Of a DNA stretch of 64,000 bases, positions 45,901-58,264 are shown piece by piece. Every line of letters begins with the position of its first letter. Position 1 is the first letter of the stretch. The notes under the pieces were generated by a model. It searched no databases. It was not told the DNA's origin and was given only the letters and a program-made list of their open reading frames with translations. The stretch comes from Rhinopomastus cyanomelas (Eukaryota; Chordata; Aves; Bucerotiformes; Rhinopomastidae): positions 74,060 to 138,059 of the forward strand of contig VXBP01008536.1 of the NCBI GenBank assembly GCA_013400115.1, in the 5' to 3' direction. The position numbers and the translations under genes are program-made.

Positions 45901-46735
45901 GCCGAGCTGCGGCGCCTGCGGAAGATGAACACGGAGTTCGAGGAGCAGAACGCGATCCTGCAGAAGCACACGGAGAGCATGAACTGCGCCAAGGAGAAGC
46001 TGGAGCAGGAGCTGGCACAGGAGGAGAGGCAGACCCTGGCCCTGCAGCAGCAGCTGCAGTCCGTGCGGCAAGCCCTCACCGCCAGCTTCGCCTCCCTCCC
46101 CATCCCTGGTGAGTTGGGGGCAGCCTCGGGCACCAGCCGGCCGTCTGGGGCACCGGTGGGGCTCTGCACGTGGCGCCGGCGAAGCGGCGGGGTGGCAGGA
46201 GACGCTCCTCTGCTGGCGGAGCCCTCTGGAGGGCTCTGGTGGGAGCCTGGGGATGCGGCAGCCCTGGAGCTTGGGACCTGTCCTTGAGCCACAGCCCCGC
46301 GACCCGGGGTGGCACCGGGGCTCGGGGTCCCTTCTGCGGCCACCAGCGGGTGGGGCTGGGGCTCGCTGGCCCCTCTGACTCGGCCCCACCCCTTAGGCAC
46401 CGGGGAAACCCCGACTCTGAGCACTCTGGACTTCTACATGGCCAAACTGCACAGCACCATCGAGAGCAACCCGCTGCAGCACGAGAAGCTGGTGGTGCGC
46501 GTCAAGGAGATCCTGTCGCGGATAGCCAGGTGAGGGTGCGCGGGGCCCCTCTGGCCACGGCCGCCGCCGCAGGCGCTCCAGCCCCGGCGAGCTCTGGGCG
46601 CAGCCTGTGGCAGCCTGCAGGAGCCAGGCGGGAGAGGCGCTGGGCAGAGCGCGGCTCTGTGCTGCTCCGGGCGCTGGTGGGACGGAGGCTGCAGCCCCAT
46701 CGTTCACTTCTCCCCCCACCAGCGAGCACTTGTGA
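42961..46735 (+). CDS. HMG20B: HMG20B (BRAF35), HMG-box subunit of the LSD1-CoREST complex
   Basis: Nine exons (42961-42998, 44477-44585, 44814-45017, 45167-45287, 45381-45433, 45701-45776, 45893-46108, 46397-46529, 46723-46735) with matching phases give 320 residues (human 317). It binds DNA through one HMG box and couples to BHC/CoREST-LSD1 repression of neuronal genes. Visible features are the N-terminal [12 protein letters not shown] (human VKQERGE), the basic [16 protein letters not shown], the HMG box (about 67-140: [49 protein letters not shown]), the acidic [17 protein letters not shown], and a long coiled coil ([12 protein letters not shown] through [12 protein letters not shown]). 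The C-terminus is SEHL, as in human. The first exon is within the promoter island. Intron 1 carries a CR1 piece. Confidence 0.97.
43120..43420 (-). mobile_element. CR1 LINE fragment in HMG20B intron 1
   Basis: It is of the same CR1 region and orientation as the DOHH copies (CAGCCGCCTCCCAGGGAGGG, AAAAAGTCCCTCTGCAGCCC) but with many differences, so it is an older insertion. Confidence 0.8.
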
Positions 46736-47675
46736 AGAGGACCAGTTGCTGCGGACCCGGGGCCGGCTGGACCACGGCCCTGTCCCTTGGAGCTCACACA
46801 AGGGACAGCCTCTGCTGGTGCTCTGGCTGCTTCCCCCTCCACCCTGTGTGCCTCGCTGGAGATTGGGCTGGGAGCCCCCCAGCCCTGGTGCGGCTGCACC
46901 GGCTGCAAGGACCTCGAGCCTCTGGGGACCAAGCGGTGATGGGGCTGAGAGACCCCAGCAAGTGTGGGGCTGGGCGTGGGGGTCAGCCCTGGCTGCTCTC
47001 TGTGAGCCCCTCGGCTCCTGCCACTGCCACCCGCGCAGCCAGAGCCTTCCCCAGGGCTGATGAGAGACCTGTGGGCTACTGCCCAAGGGTGGGTGGGCCC
47101 CTTCTGCAGTGGCCCAGGGTTCCGTGGTGGTGAGGAGGCAGACGGGTGCCCTCGGAGCCCCTGGGGTGCTGCCTCCTGGCCCCTGGAGCAGCCTTGTCAG
47201 AGCCCCTGTCCCGCAGCAGGACTGGTGCCACCTTCCCTCCCCCTGCCTTCTATTTAATCTTCCCTGGCTGCTCCCCGCTGGTGCCTTGGTCGCCCCCTCT
47301 GTTGCCCCCTCTGCCGCCCTGCCCACGTCTCCTTCTTCCTCTGTGCCTCTGGCCTGGCCCCTGCCCTGGAGGCCAGGCACAAGCCCTCGCGGCAGAGCCA
47401 TCCCGGCCGCGGGCCAGCCCGTCCAGCCATGCATGGGCTGGAAGCCCGTCGTGCGCCGTGGGACCACGGTGAGGGCAGCAGTGCCAGGGCTGGGCCGTGC
47501 CCTGCGCTGCCCCTCGCTGACCTCAGGCTGTACCTAGAGAGTCTCTTATTTTCTTACTCCGCGCTGGCCGCTCCGGCCCCGCTGTGCCCGGCGGGCGCTG
47601 CCTGTCTCCCCTGCCAGCTCTGTGGCTGCCTGCGCTGGGCCGGAGACGGAGCAAATAAAAGCAGCTGCTTGTCCT
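46736..47675 (+). other. HMG20B: HMG20B 3'UTR and polyadenylation signal
   Basis: AATAAA at 47654-47659 ends a 3'UTR of about 0.93 kb. The GIPC3 start codon is only 300 bp further on, so the two plus-strand genes are tightly packed. Confidence 0.8.
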
Positions 47676-47883
47676 GGCCTGGACTCTGTGTGGGTGCCGG
47701 GAGGGGGCTCGGGGGGCACCCACAGGGTGCGCACGATGGAGCAGGGGCTGTGCCAGCCGCTCGCCAGCTCCTGCGGCCCGGCCGAGGCCCTCGCTCACCT
47801 GATGCCGGCGGGTTGCCGGTGCCTCCGGATCGGGTTCCCGGCGCCAGGGATCACCTTTCGGCCCGGCCGGGCGCCGGTGCCCA

Positions 47884-47891
47884 TCTATAAT
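47884..47891 (+). promoter_or_regulatory. GIPC3: TATA-like element before GIPC3
   Basis: TCTATAAT lies about 70 bp before the GIPC3 ATG in otherwise GC-rich DNA. It is unusual among the CpG promoters of this window. Confidence 0.35.
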
Positions 47892-47958
47892 TCAGCGGCG
47901 CCGGCGGACGATGCGGCGGGCAGGCAGGCGCGGGCGGCAGCCCCAGGAGGGCAGCCCC

Positions 47959-50028
<2,070 letters not shown>

Positions 50029-50203
50029 CGCTGGGCGGGGGCGGTGCTGCTCGCCCACGGCCCCTCCCCTCGGAGGTCCCCATCCTGCCCCCGCACCCCG
50101 CTGCGCCCACGAGCGTCCCCCAGGCTGGGGGGCAGCAGTGGGACCCGGCCCAGCCCCGTCCCCTGCGACCGCCCGACACCCCCTCGGGCAGCGGCTGCGG
50201 GTC

Positions 50204-50209
50204 ATTAAA
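50204..50209 (+). terminator. GIPC3: GIPC3 polyadenylation signal
   Basis: ATTAAA, 176 nt past the GIPC3 stop. It faces the TBXA2R signal about 90 bp away. Confidence 0.75.
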
Positions 50210-50299
50210 GCGGAGCCGGGAGGAGCCGGGAGCCTTCGTGGCGGCCGTGGGGCTGGGACCCTGGGGGGCCCCGTGGCCACGGAGCGGCCGGGGCTGGGC

Positions 50300-50305
50300 T
50301 TTATT
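50300..50305 (-). terminator. TBXA2R: TBXA2R polyadenylation signal
   Basis: AATAAA on the minus strand, about 620 nt past the TBXA2R stop. It places the 20-bp minisatellite inside the TBXA2R 3'UTR. Confidence 0.7.
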
Positions 50306-50380
50306 GGGGGGTCACTGGGCGGGGGACGAGAACAGGGAGCAGCCTCGTGTCCTCTGCCGCGACCTCAGGGCAGGCGGGTC

Positions 50381-50872
50381 CCCATGGACGCGGATGGGTC
50401 TCCATCGGGGCATGGGTGGGTCCCCATGGGCGCGGGTGGGTCCCCATGGGCGCGAGCAGGTCCCCATGGGCGCGGGCGGATCCCCATAGGCGCGGGTGGG
50501 TCTCCATCGGGGCATGGGTGGGTCCCCATGGGCGCGAGCAGGTCCCCATGGGCGCGGGCGGATCCCCATAGGCGCGGGTGGGTCTCCATCGGGGCATGGG
50601 TGGGTCCCCATGGGCGCGAGCAGGTCCCCATGGGNCCCTAGGGGCGCGGGTGGGTCCCCAGGGGCGCGGGTGGGTCCCCATGGGCGCGAGCGGGTCCCCA
50701 TGGGCGAGGGTGGGTCCCCATGGGCGCGAGCAGGTCCCCATAGGCGCGGGCGGATCCCCATGGGCGCGGGCGGATCCCCACGGGCGCGGGTGGGTCCCCA
50801 TAGGCGCGGGTGGGTCCCCATGGGCGCGGGTGGGTCCCCATGGGCGCGGGTGGGTCCCCATGGGTGCGGGTG
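50381..50872. repeat. 20-bp minisatellite, about 24 units, in the TBXA2R 3'UTR
   Basis: The basic unit is TGGGCGCGGGTGGGTCCCCA, with variants (CGAGCAGG, CATAGGCG, TCTCCATCGGGGCA) arranged in a higher-order pattern: the TCTCCATCGGGGCA variant recurs at 50399, 50501 and 50583. One N at 50635 suggests the array length is not fully resolved. Both strands stay open because the 20-bp period rotates the frame, giving false Gly/Arg/Pro/His-rich frames. Confidence 0.9.
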
Positions 50873-50923
50873 ATGGGGACAATGATACAACCAGGAGGGG
50901 TGAGATGGGGGGCTGCCCCCCCA

Positions 50924-52482
50924 CTAGTGCAGGACAGAGCCAGCAGGGAGTTTGCGGCTCAGGGAGGGGTTGAGGACGGGGTAGAGGGAGACGATGGAGG
51001 GCCGGGGGCGCAGGCTGGGCCGGCGCAGGCTGGGGTAGATGCGCTGCAGCACCGCCCTGCGGAACAGGATGTAGACCCAGGGGTCCAGGATCTGGTTCCA
51101 GGTGACCATGCGGATGTAGATGAGCAGCAGCTTCTGTGTCTCCACGGGCAGCACCTGCAGCTGGCCCTGGGCTGGCAGCTGCTGCAGCACCGTCTGCACG
51201 ATGAAGATCTGCGGGAGGGGAGAGGGCGAGGGCTCAGCTTGGGGGTCCATGCGGAGGCAGGGAGCTGCCTCGGGGGAGGGATGATGATGAGGGTCCAGGG
51301 TGGGCATCAAGCCAGGTGGAGAGGGGTCCCAGGATGGTTTGAGGGAGCTGCTCGGCCTGCGAGCAGTGCCCAGCCCATCACCCAGAGGCCATCGCCTGGG
51401 TGCCAGCCCAGGGTGCAGAGGGGTGGCAGGAGGACACTGAGCCCCGGGGCCCCAAGAGACAGGGCGTCCACGAGGTGGTGGGGCGGTCACAGTGCACAGG
51501 AGCTGCACCAGTGGCAGCAGGGACACGGTGGGGAAACCCCCAGACCCAGCACCCGAGCAGGAAAAGCCCTGGGGGGACCCGGAAGCTCAGGAGGGACCTT
51601 GCGGGGACAACCCCAGAGCCAGGGCCTCACCAGGAGGGGCATCCAGCAGATGGTGGCGATGACCATGATGCCCACCAGCTGCACCATCATCTCCACCTCG
51701 CTGTCGCGGCGCCGCTGCACCGACTCCTGACTGTGGTAGACGCGGCAGAGCGTCACCACGCTGACGGTGTTGAAGACGAAGGAGAGCAGCACGGAGCAGA
51801 TGCCCAGCAGGGCAAAGAGCAGGCAGAAGATGATGTCCCCGGTGTCGGGCAGGAGGGTGAGGAAGCACCAGGAGCCGGGGTACTGCAGCGTGTACCGGCC
51901 CAGCCCCAGCACCGGCAGCAGCCCCAGGAGGCACGAGAAGCCCCACACCAGCCCCACGATGGCCCAGGCCCGGCGCTTGGAGACGCTGGTGGAGCGGGAG
52001 AAGGGGCGGTTGATGCCCAAGAAGCGCTCACCAGCCATGGTGGCCCCCAGCAGCAGCGGGCACTGCCCGAAGAAAACCATGGAGAAGCCCAGGAAGCTGC
52101 AGAGGTGGCAGCCGGGGTCCACCGTGGCCCAGGCAAACTTGATGAAGTGGTAGGGGATGATGACCGAGGCCGTCACCAGCAGCCCCATGAAGTCCGTGAC
52201 CACCAGTCCGCAGAGGAAGACGAGGAAGGAGGAGCGGGCTTGGCTGGAGAGCTTGCGGGAGGAGCTGAGCAGGACGCAGAGGGCGAAGAGGTTGGAGCAG
52301 AGGCCGATGAGGCCGAAGGCGGTGGAGAACCAGGGCGAGGTGATGCTGCTCTGCGCGGGGTCGCGGCTGCTGCTGCTGTTGAACACCCCGAAGCAGGTGT
52401 CTGGCTGCCCGGCGGCGCTGCCGTTCAGGGGCTCCTCCCTGGCCCCCCACCCCATCTCGCTCCTTTCAGCAGCCTCAGGCAT
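50924..52482 (-). CDS. TBXA2R: TBXA2R, thromboxane A2 receptor
   Basis: Two coding exons, 52482..51631 and 51208..50924, are joined in phase 0 and give 378 residues (human 343; the extra length is at the N-terminus). It is a class A prostanoid GPCR at the plasma membrane, coupling to Gq and G12/13 for platelet-type activation and vasoconstriction. Visible features are extracellular N-glycosylation sequons (NGS, NSSS), TM1 from [20 protein letters not shown], the disulfide cysteine in [11 protein letters not shown] in place of DRY ([15 protein letters not shown]), the prostanoid-receptor ECL2 signature [25 protein letters not shown] before TM6, and TM7 [13 protein letters not shown] (the DPxxY motif). 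The intron after CWMPLL is at the same place as in human. The start could also be the second ATG at 52455. Confidence 0.95.
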
Positions 52483-52501
52483 CCTCCCAGCTCAGCTCCA
52501 T
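52475..52501 (-). promoter_or_regulatory. TBXA2R: Eight-codon uORF overlapping the TBXA2R start
   Basis: An upstream ATG at 52501 opens MELSWEDA and terminates at TGA (52477-52475), in the sequence ATGCCTGA that also contains the TBXA2R ATG (52482-52480). It would be in the mRNA if the acceptor CATCCCTGCAG ending at about 52534 is used. Confidence 0.5.
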
Positions 52502-52533
52502 GGCGTGGGGCCGGCACCGATGGCACCGTGTCC

Positions 52534-55500
52534 TGCAGGGATGAGGAGGGGGTTTAGAGCTGGTGCCCCACAGCCGATCCCACCCTGAGGACCCCCAGGG
52601 CTGCGGCAGGGGCCACTGCAGGGCACGTGTCGGGCTGACGCAGCTCACGGGGCTGCGGCCACGGCGGGTGTTTGGGGCCGCAGCCCCACAGCTGGACGGG
52701 ATTAACTGTCCCTGGCCATGCGGCCACTGCCACGAGGCTCTGACTGGCCGCAGAGGGTGTTTGGAGCAGCCTCACCAGCAGCTCTGCTCTGACGTCAACA
52801 GCCCAGAGAGGCCACAGCCAGACACCCCCGTCCCAGGCCACAGGCAGACGCCCCTGTCCTGGGGGAACAGGACCCACTGTGCATTGTGGCTCCTCCATCG
52901 CTAACTACTCCCAGCTGCAGCACGGAGGAGGTGGGATAGGACAGGGAGGACTGGTCGCCCTGGGACCAGACTGCTGCAGGGACCAGACCCTACGGCCACC
53001 CCCACACACCCTCTTCCAAGGGACAAGAGCCCTCTGATCCTCCTGCAAGCCATTTCTCCAGACTGGTTGCCTTTTCTACCCCATGTGCCCTGGTCTTGCA
53101 CTGCTGGCCAGCACCATCCCCAGTGCCCGTGGGTACCCGGCTCTGTCCTGACCTGCTCTGACCCCACTGCCATAGCCCACCCCTCCCTGCAGGCCCCTGG
53201 AACCCCTCTGGTCCCCCTTGGGCACGATGGCACAGTCTTTCATCCCCACACAAAAGCTTCAGCCATCCCTGGTCAGTACCAAACCCAGCAGCTCATCGCA
53301 GAGCCCTGCTCTTGGTCCTCGGGTCCCTGGTTCACAGCCCACAGCCTGGGCCCCTCCTCTCGCCACCCACTTTCTGGCCCCTGATGCGAAGGCTGGGAGC
53401 CACCCCCCAGCCAAGGCGCTTTGGTCCCACAGATCCCACAGCCCATCCTGGCTCTGGGATGGGGCCAGGCAATGCAACACCCTGCTGTGGGGCTTCTCCG
53501 GGGCAGGCTGCGGGGCTCAGGGTGCCGGCACCCACCCAGCACGGCAGCACCCACTGTCACCCCATAGCTGCTGGGGAGAGGGATGGGGCTGGGGATGGCT
53601 ATGGGGGCACCTCCCATCCCCTCCCAGTCCCTGTCTCATCCCATCCCGCTGGCAGAGTGCGGGTGGTCAGCTGCTGCTTCTCCCATGAGGAGGGAGTGAG
53701 AAGTCGCTGCTCTTTGTCTCTCTGCTCCCTGGGGCTGGCAGCGCCCCAGAGGTGCTGGCCGGTCCCCTTGGGACGCCGGGTCAGGCCTCGGCGGGACGGG
53801 TCAGCTCAGCTCCCCAAGGACCCACTGTCCTGTCCCGTGTCCCGTGGAATTCCGCTCTCTGGGAGGCACCACGGGTGCAGCAGCCCTGGCAGCTCCACCT
53901 CACGCACCCCAAGCCCCCCATCATCCCATCCCTGCCACGGCCTCCTCTCCCGCCACAACTGCGAGCCAGACCCTCACCCGCTGCTCACGGCTGGCAGGAC
54001 ACGGGACAGTGCGGGGGGCTTGGGGTGCGCTGGGGTCGCCAAGCAGCCGGGCGCCCCTCCCAGAGGGCTGCCTCAGCCGGTGGCCCCGAGCCCAGGCAGC
54101 ACTTAGAGGGAGTCAATTAAAGAGGGGCCACTTAGCACCAGCTGAGCCAACCCCGGCACCGCCGCAGCCAGAGGCGCCTGCGCGGACAGAGGTGGGTCCC
54201 GAAGCCCCAAAACCCCCCGCAAGAGCTGCTCTTGGGGCCGGCAGCTCCCGTGGAGCAGACACCCTGCGGCTGTCCCCACACCTGACCCCGTGCTCGTGGG
54301 TTGGGGTTTCTGGAGCCATCGGAACCCCCTCAGGGGGGATCTGTGGGAACGAGAGGGAGGGCAGAAGGGTCGGGGGAGGTCCCGGCGGAGAGGCGCTGGC
54401 TCCAGACGGCAGCGCTGCCGGGGCTGGTGCGGGCTCTAATGGGGTTCCCGCTGCGGGCTCTAATGGGGTTCCCGCTGCGGGCGCTAATGGGGTTCCTGGC
54501 GCTGCCGGAGCTCAAGGCCCGGGCTGACTCTGCCGGGCTTCGCTTCCTGCCGCCGCCACATCCGAGGTTGGTGAGGGAAGGGCTAGAGACTGCTGGGGAG
54601 CACTGGGGGCTGCTGGCTATCAGCCCAGCTCCCGCCCCAGCCCGTCGCCTCCCCGGGCTTCCTCTGGGCTGGGCACCGGGCCGGCAGGATCGGGCTGCGG
54701 GGGCCGGGAAGGGCGAGGTGCTGGGCAGCAGGACACCCCCGCCCCTCAGAGACCCCAAAGCGGGCAGCAGTGACATCTCTGCAGCCCGTGTGCCCCCTCG
54801 TTTGGAGGCTCCGTCGCCCAGGTCGGGCTCCTGCGGCTCACGAGGTGCTGCCGAGGGCTTGCGATAGTCCCTCGTGCGGCCAGTCCGGCTCTTCGCTTGC
54901 TGCAGCCTCCAGCACCAGCCCAGTCCCCCCTTCTTCGTCCAGGACACCCCCAGCACCCTCCCCACTTTGCTACGGAACGGTCCCCGCAGGGTGCTCCCTG
55001 CCTCTCCAGCCCGGTGCCCCGGGTACCCCCCCGGGGTGCACAGCCCCCCACCCCAGACCTGGCCCCCACCGGCTGGGGCTGTTTGAGGGGCCAGCAGCTG
55101 GGACGGGACTGGCACCGGTCAGGCCGTCGTTGCGGGCCCGGGGACCCTGGACCCCAACCATGAAAGGGAGAGGGGCAGAGACTCCCCCGGGCCCCCAGGA
55201 CAAGGGGCACTCCTGGGGAGCGGTGACAGCAGTGGGGACACTCCCTGTTGGGGTGGGGGCTGCCCCTGCTGGTACCTGCCCTGGCAGAGGGTCCCCCCCA
55301 AGTCCCAGCACAAGGCAGGGGGTGGCAGCCGAGGGGACGACGACACTGAGCACCTTTGGGTGCAGCAGCAGGGTCGATGAAGCAGGAGCGGCCGTGGGGG
55401 TTCGCAGCCACGACCTCCCCCCCCGCCTCAGGAAAGCCCCTCGGAGGGGGAACCCCTCGGAGGGGGAACCCCCCGGTCCCGCTCTGGTGCCAGTCCCGGG

Positions 55501-55639
55501 CAGCAGCCCGGAGCGAGGGGGGCAACTGGGAGGGCACCATGTCCTCGTTCCGACCCCCACCCCCGGGGGTCACTGCTCTCCACCCCTCCCAGCAGCTCGA
55601 GCTTCTGTGCAAACGGAGGGGCTGAGGCAGCACCCCCAC
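52534..55639. other. Intergenic/5' flank of TBXA2R
   Basis: No coding gene is supported. It contains a 24-bp direct repeat in three units at 54431-54502 (GGGCTCTAATGGGGTTCCCG plus CTGC). TBXA2R 5'UTR exons probably lie here or in the CpG island beyond, but I cannot place them. Confidence 0.45.
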
Positions 55640-56100
55640 CCCGGCCCGCTCCGCCCGTCCACCACCACCTCGTCCGTCCGTCCGTCCCAGCCTCGTGGGC
55701 TCTTTGTCCTTTCCGAGCCCCTCCGGCCGCTCCCCGCAGCCCCCGGCCAGCGTCCCCTCGGCTCCGACCCTACCTCGCGGCCGACGGGAGTCCCCGGCGC
55801 GGCTTAGCCCGGCTCGGCTCGGCTCGGCTCAGCCCCGCGGGGTGGGGAGGGGGGATCGGGGCCGCCGNCCCTGGCACCCCCCATCCCCGCGCTGGCACCC
55901 CCGATCCCCGCGCTGGCACCCCGAGCCTCTCAATGTGGGCGCGCAGGGGCTCTGCCGTCAGAGACCCCCGACCCCATACGGAGGCACCGTGCGCTCGGGC
56001 AGGGCGAGGGGCCTCACCTGTGGGCGCCGGGCAGCGGGCAGCGGGCAGTCCCGCTCTCCCCGGCGGGGCCAGGCTCCCACCCGCGTTACTCATTTGTTTA
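55640..56100 (-). promoter_or_regulatory. CpG island, candidate TBXA2R promoter
   Basis: Dense CpG with a GGCTC pentamer run (55810-55830), one N at 55867 and a 21-bp direct repeat in three units (CTGGCACCCCCGATCCCCGCG, about 55871-55925). It is the only strong island between TBXA2R and CACTIN, so it is a candidate start for TBXA2R transcripts. The direction cannot be proven. Confidence 0.4.
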
Positions 56101-58099
56101 CCCCGAGACGGACGGATTCCTGCGTCCGACGGGGAGTCCGCGCTGCCAGCTCCGCCGTCCCAGCGGGACCCACGGGGCCAAGGCCCGGCTGGGCTGGCAC
56201 CGCAGTGGCCTCTCCTGCCAGCCTGAGGCTTGGGGAAGGGCGGCGGCAGCTCCTGGGAGGAGGGGAGCAGAGCCCCCCGGGTGCCACTCAGGTGCCAGCA
56301 GATGCTCCCCCGGCCCCGTCCTGCTGAAGGGGACAAGGGGGCTCTGCTGGGGAGGGCAGAGCCCAGCCCCGGGGTCTCCATCCAGCCCCGGAGCGCTGGG
56401 AAGGTCTGAGCCGGGCGGGACGTGGGGGATCCCACAGCCCGACACCCAGCGCTGGGGCTGGGGGTGCTGGCGGCTGTGCGGTGGTCCCCCTATCACAGCC
56501 CGGCGGTCTCCCTATCGCAGCCCGGCAGTGCCAGCGCAGACCCTGTCCCTCGAGCCCTCGGCGCCGAGCGAAGCCTGGGAGAGGCGATGGAGCTGGAGGA
56601 GAAGTCCTGTGGAGGAGCCTGGCCGGTTCCCACCGGGCACAGGGCAGATGTGGCTGGCAAAACGCATCCCCCCTGGGCTTCATGGGGATCAACTGCCCCA
56701 GCGGCGGTGAGTGCCCAGGGGTGAGTGCCCAGGGGTCAGGCCCTCGTGTCCAGCGAGCGGCTCCACCCGGGACGTGGGAACAGGCAGCGCTGGGAGGGGA
56801 TGCGGAGCCCGTCCCGGCAGCAGGATGGTCGGGGAGGATCCCCGTGTCCGTGTGCCCATGGCAGGGCTGCGGGCAGGGCCCCTGCCAGCTGTGAAATGGG
56901 GAGGGCACCCAGCCACGGGGGTTGGGGGTTTTTTTCGTCCCTATTTCCTGCGAGGCCATCCCTGGCCAGGCCCCTACGTGCTTCCTGCGCTAAGCTCAGC
57001 CCCAAACACCCCCGGGCCAGCAGCCGCTCACCGGCTTTAAATAGCCCACAGGAAGGAAAGGCCACGGGATGCTCTGGCCCACGGATGTCCGGCGGAATGG
57101 GGAGGGGGCACCGAGGTGGTTGGGATCTCCCCTGCCCCCAGCTGCTGTGGGGCCCTCCAGAGCAGGAGCTCCCAGGGCATCTGCAGGGCTGGGTGGCTGG
57201 ATCCTGCCAGCGGTGCTCAGGGCAGTGGGACGGGGCGACCCTCTGGAGCTGCGGGGCACCAGTGCTGTGGGGCAGCCCCTGAGGCTGGGGGCCCCGGGCA
57301 GCTGCTGATCCCCTCCACCACGGGGCCGCACTGCACCGGGGGGCAGGAGGCAGCGAAGGCCGCGGGGAGGAAACATCCCTGCACCCCGGGGCCTTGCTCC
57401 CGCACCCGCAGCCCCTCGCACAGGGATGGGGCTGTGTGGGGCCATCCCGGAGGAGCGCGGCTGTGCCCCACAGCCATCGCCCTGACAGCGCCAGCTCAGC
57501 CCCACAGCGCTTCCCTGGGGGGCCAGGTCCTGCTGAGCAGCCGCGGGGTCTGGGGAAGGCGGCTCCTGCAGCCTAGGGCAGTGAGAGGCGCCCGGGCAGC
57601 CGCGGGGAGGGAGGGACTGCGGCCACGAAAGCGGATTTTCCCCTGTAAGGAATTCTCCCATCCAACACCCCTCTCCTCCTCCCGGCCGCGCTGACGCCTA
57701 CCGGCCGCCTCACCCCGGGTCGAGGGAGGTGGTGCTGCTCCCAGGCCCAGGAGCTGGTTCCCAGGGGAGAATGTGCCAGAAAAGGGGCCCTGGAGAGGGC
57801 GAGGGGCCTCAGGAGGTCGGCGGCAGCAGGAGCACTGGGGCAGGGCTGTGCCATGGCTCCAGCTGGGGAATGTCTGTGCCGGGAGCGCTGGGGACTGGGA
57901 GAGGTCCAACGGGGGCGAGAGGAGCGCCAGGGGCTGGACGTCCGCTGAGCACGTGTGGGGAAGGGGTGACAGGTCCCAGAGGTGGGGAGGGGCAGACGTG
58001 CCCCAGCACTACCCAGCCTGCAGAGGAGCTCCCAGTGCTGTTCCAGCGCAGTACTGGTTGGGGTGGTGCAGATCCATGCGGTCCCACCCAGGACCCCCT
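56101..58099. other. Intergenic DNA between the island and the CACTIN 3' end
   Basis: Moderately GC-rich with a TTTTTTC run near 56932. No gene, CR1 or clear repeat array was recognised. Confidence 0.5.
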
Positions 58100-58116
58100 G
58101 GTTTAAACGAGCCCCA

Positions 58117-58122
58117 TTTATT
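58117..58122 (-). terminator. CACTIN: CACTIN polyadenylation signal
   Basis: AATAAA on the minus strand, about 145 nt past the CACTIN stop at 58265. Confidence 0.75.
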
Positions 58123-58264
58123 TGTGCCAGTCTTGGGGTCCCTCAGGGTAAAGGCCAGGGCGGGGAAAACCCCTCGGGAACAGGTTCTGGGAAGAGGAGC
58201 CAGGGCAACGAGACCCCCTGCCCAGCCACTGAGCCGAGGGCCTGCAGCGGGGCTGAGCAGCCCC

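Noticed and set aside
50380..50973. Several open frames with repeating Gly-Pro-His-Arg peptides on both strands
   Set aside because: A 20-bp period rotates through three frames and avoids stops on both strands. No gene is implied.
51400..52557. Plus-strand 385-codon frame opposite TBXA2R
   Set aside because: Exact antisense shadow of a GPCR exon; no independent features.
53000..58000. An additional gene between TBXA2R and CACTIN
   Set aside because: Open frames are present but lack domains, consistent splice phases or a promoter-to-polyadenylation layout. Known synteny places these two genes next to each other.
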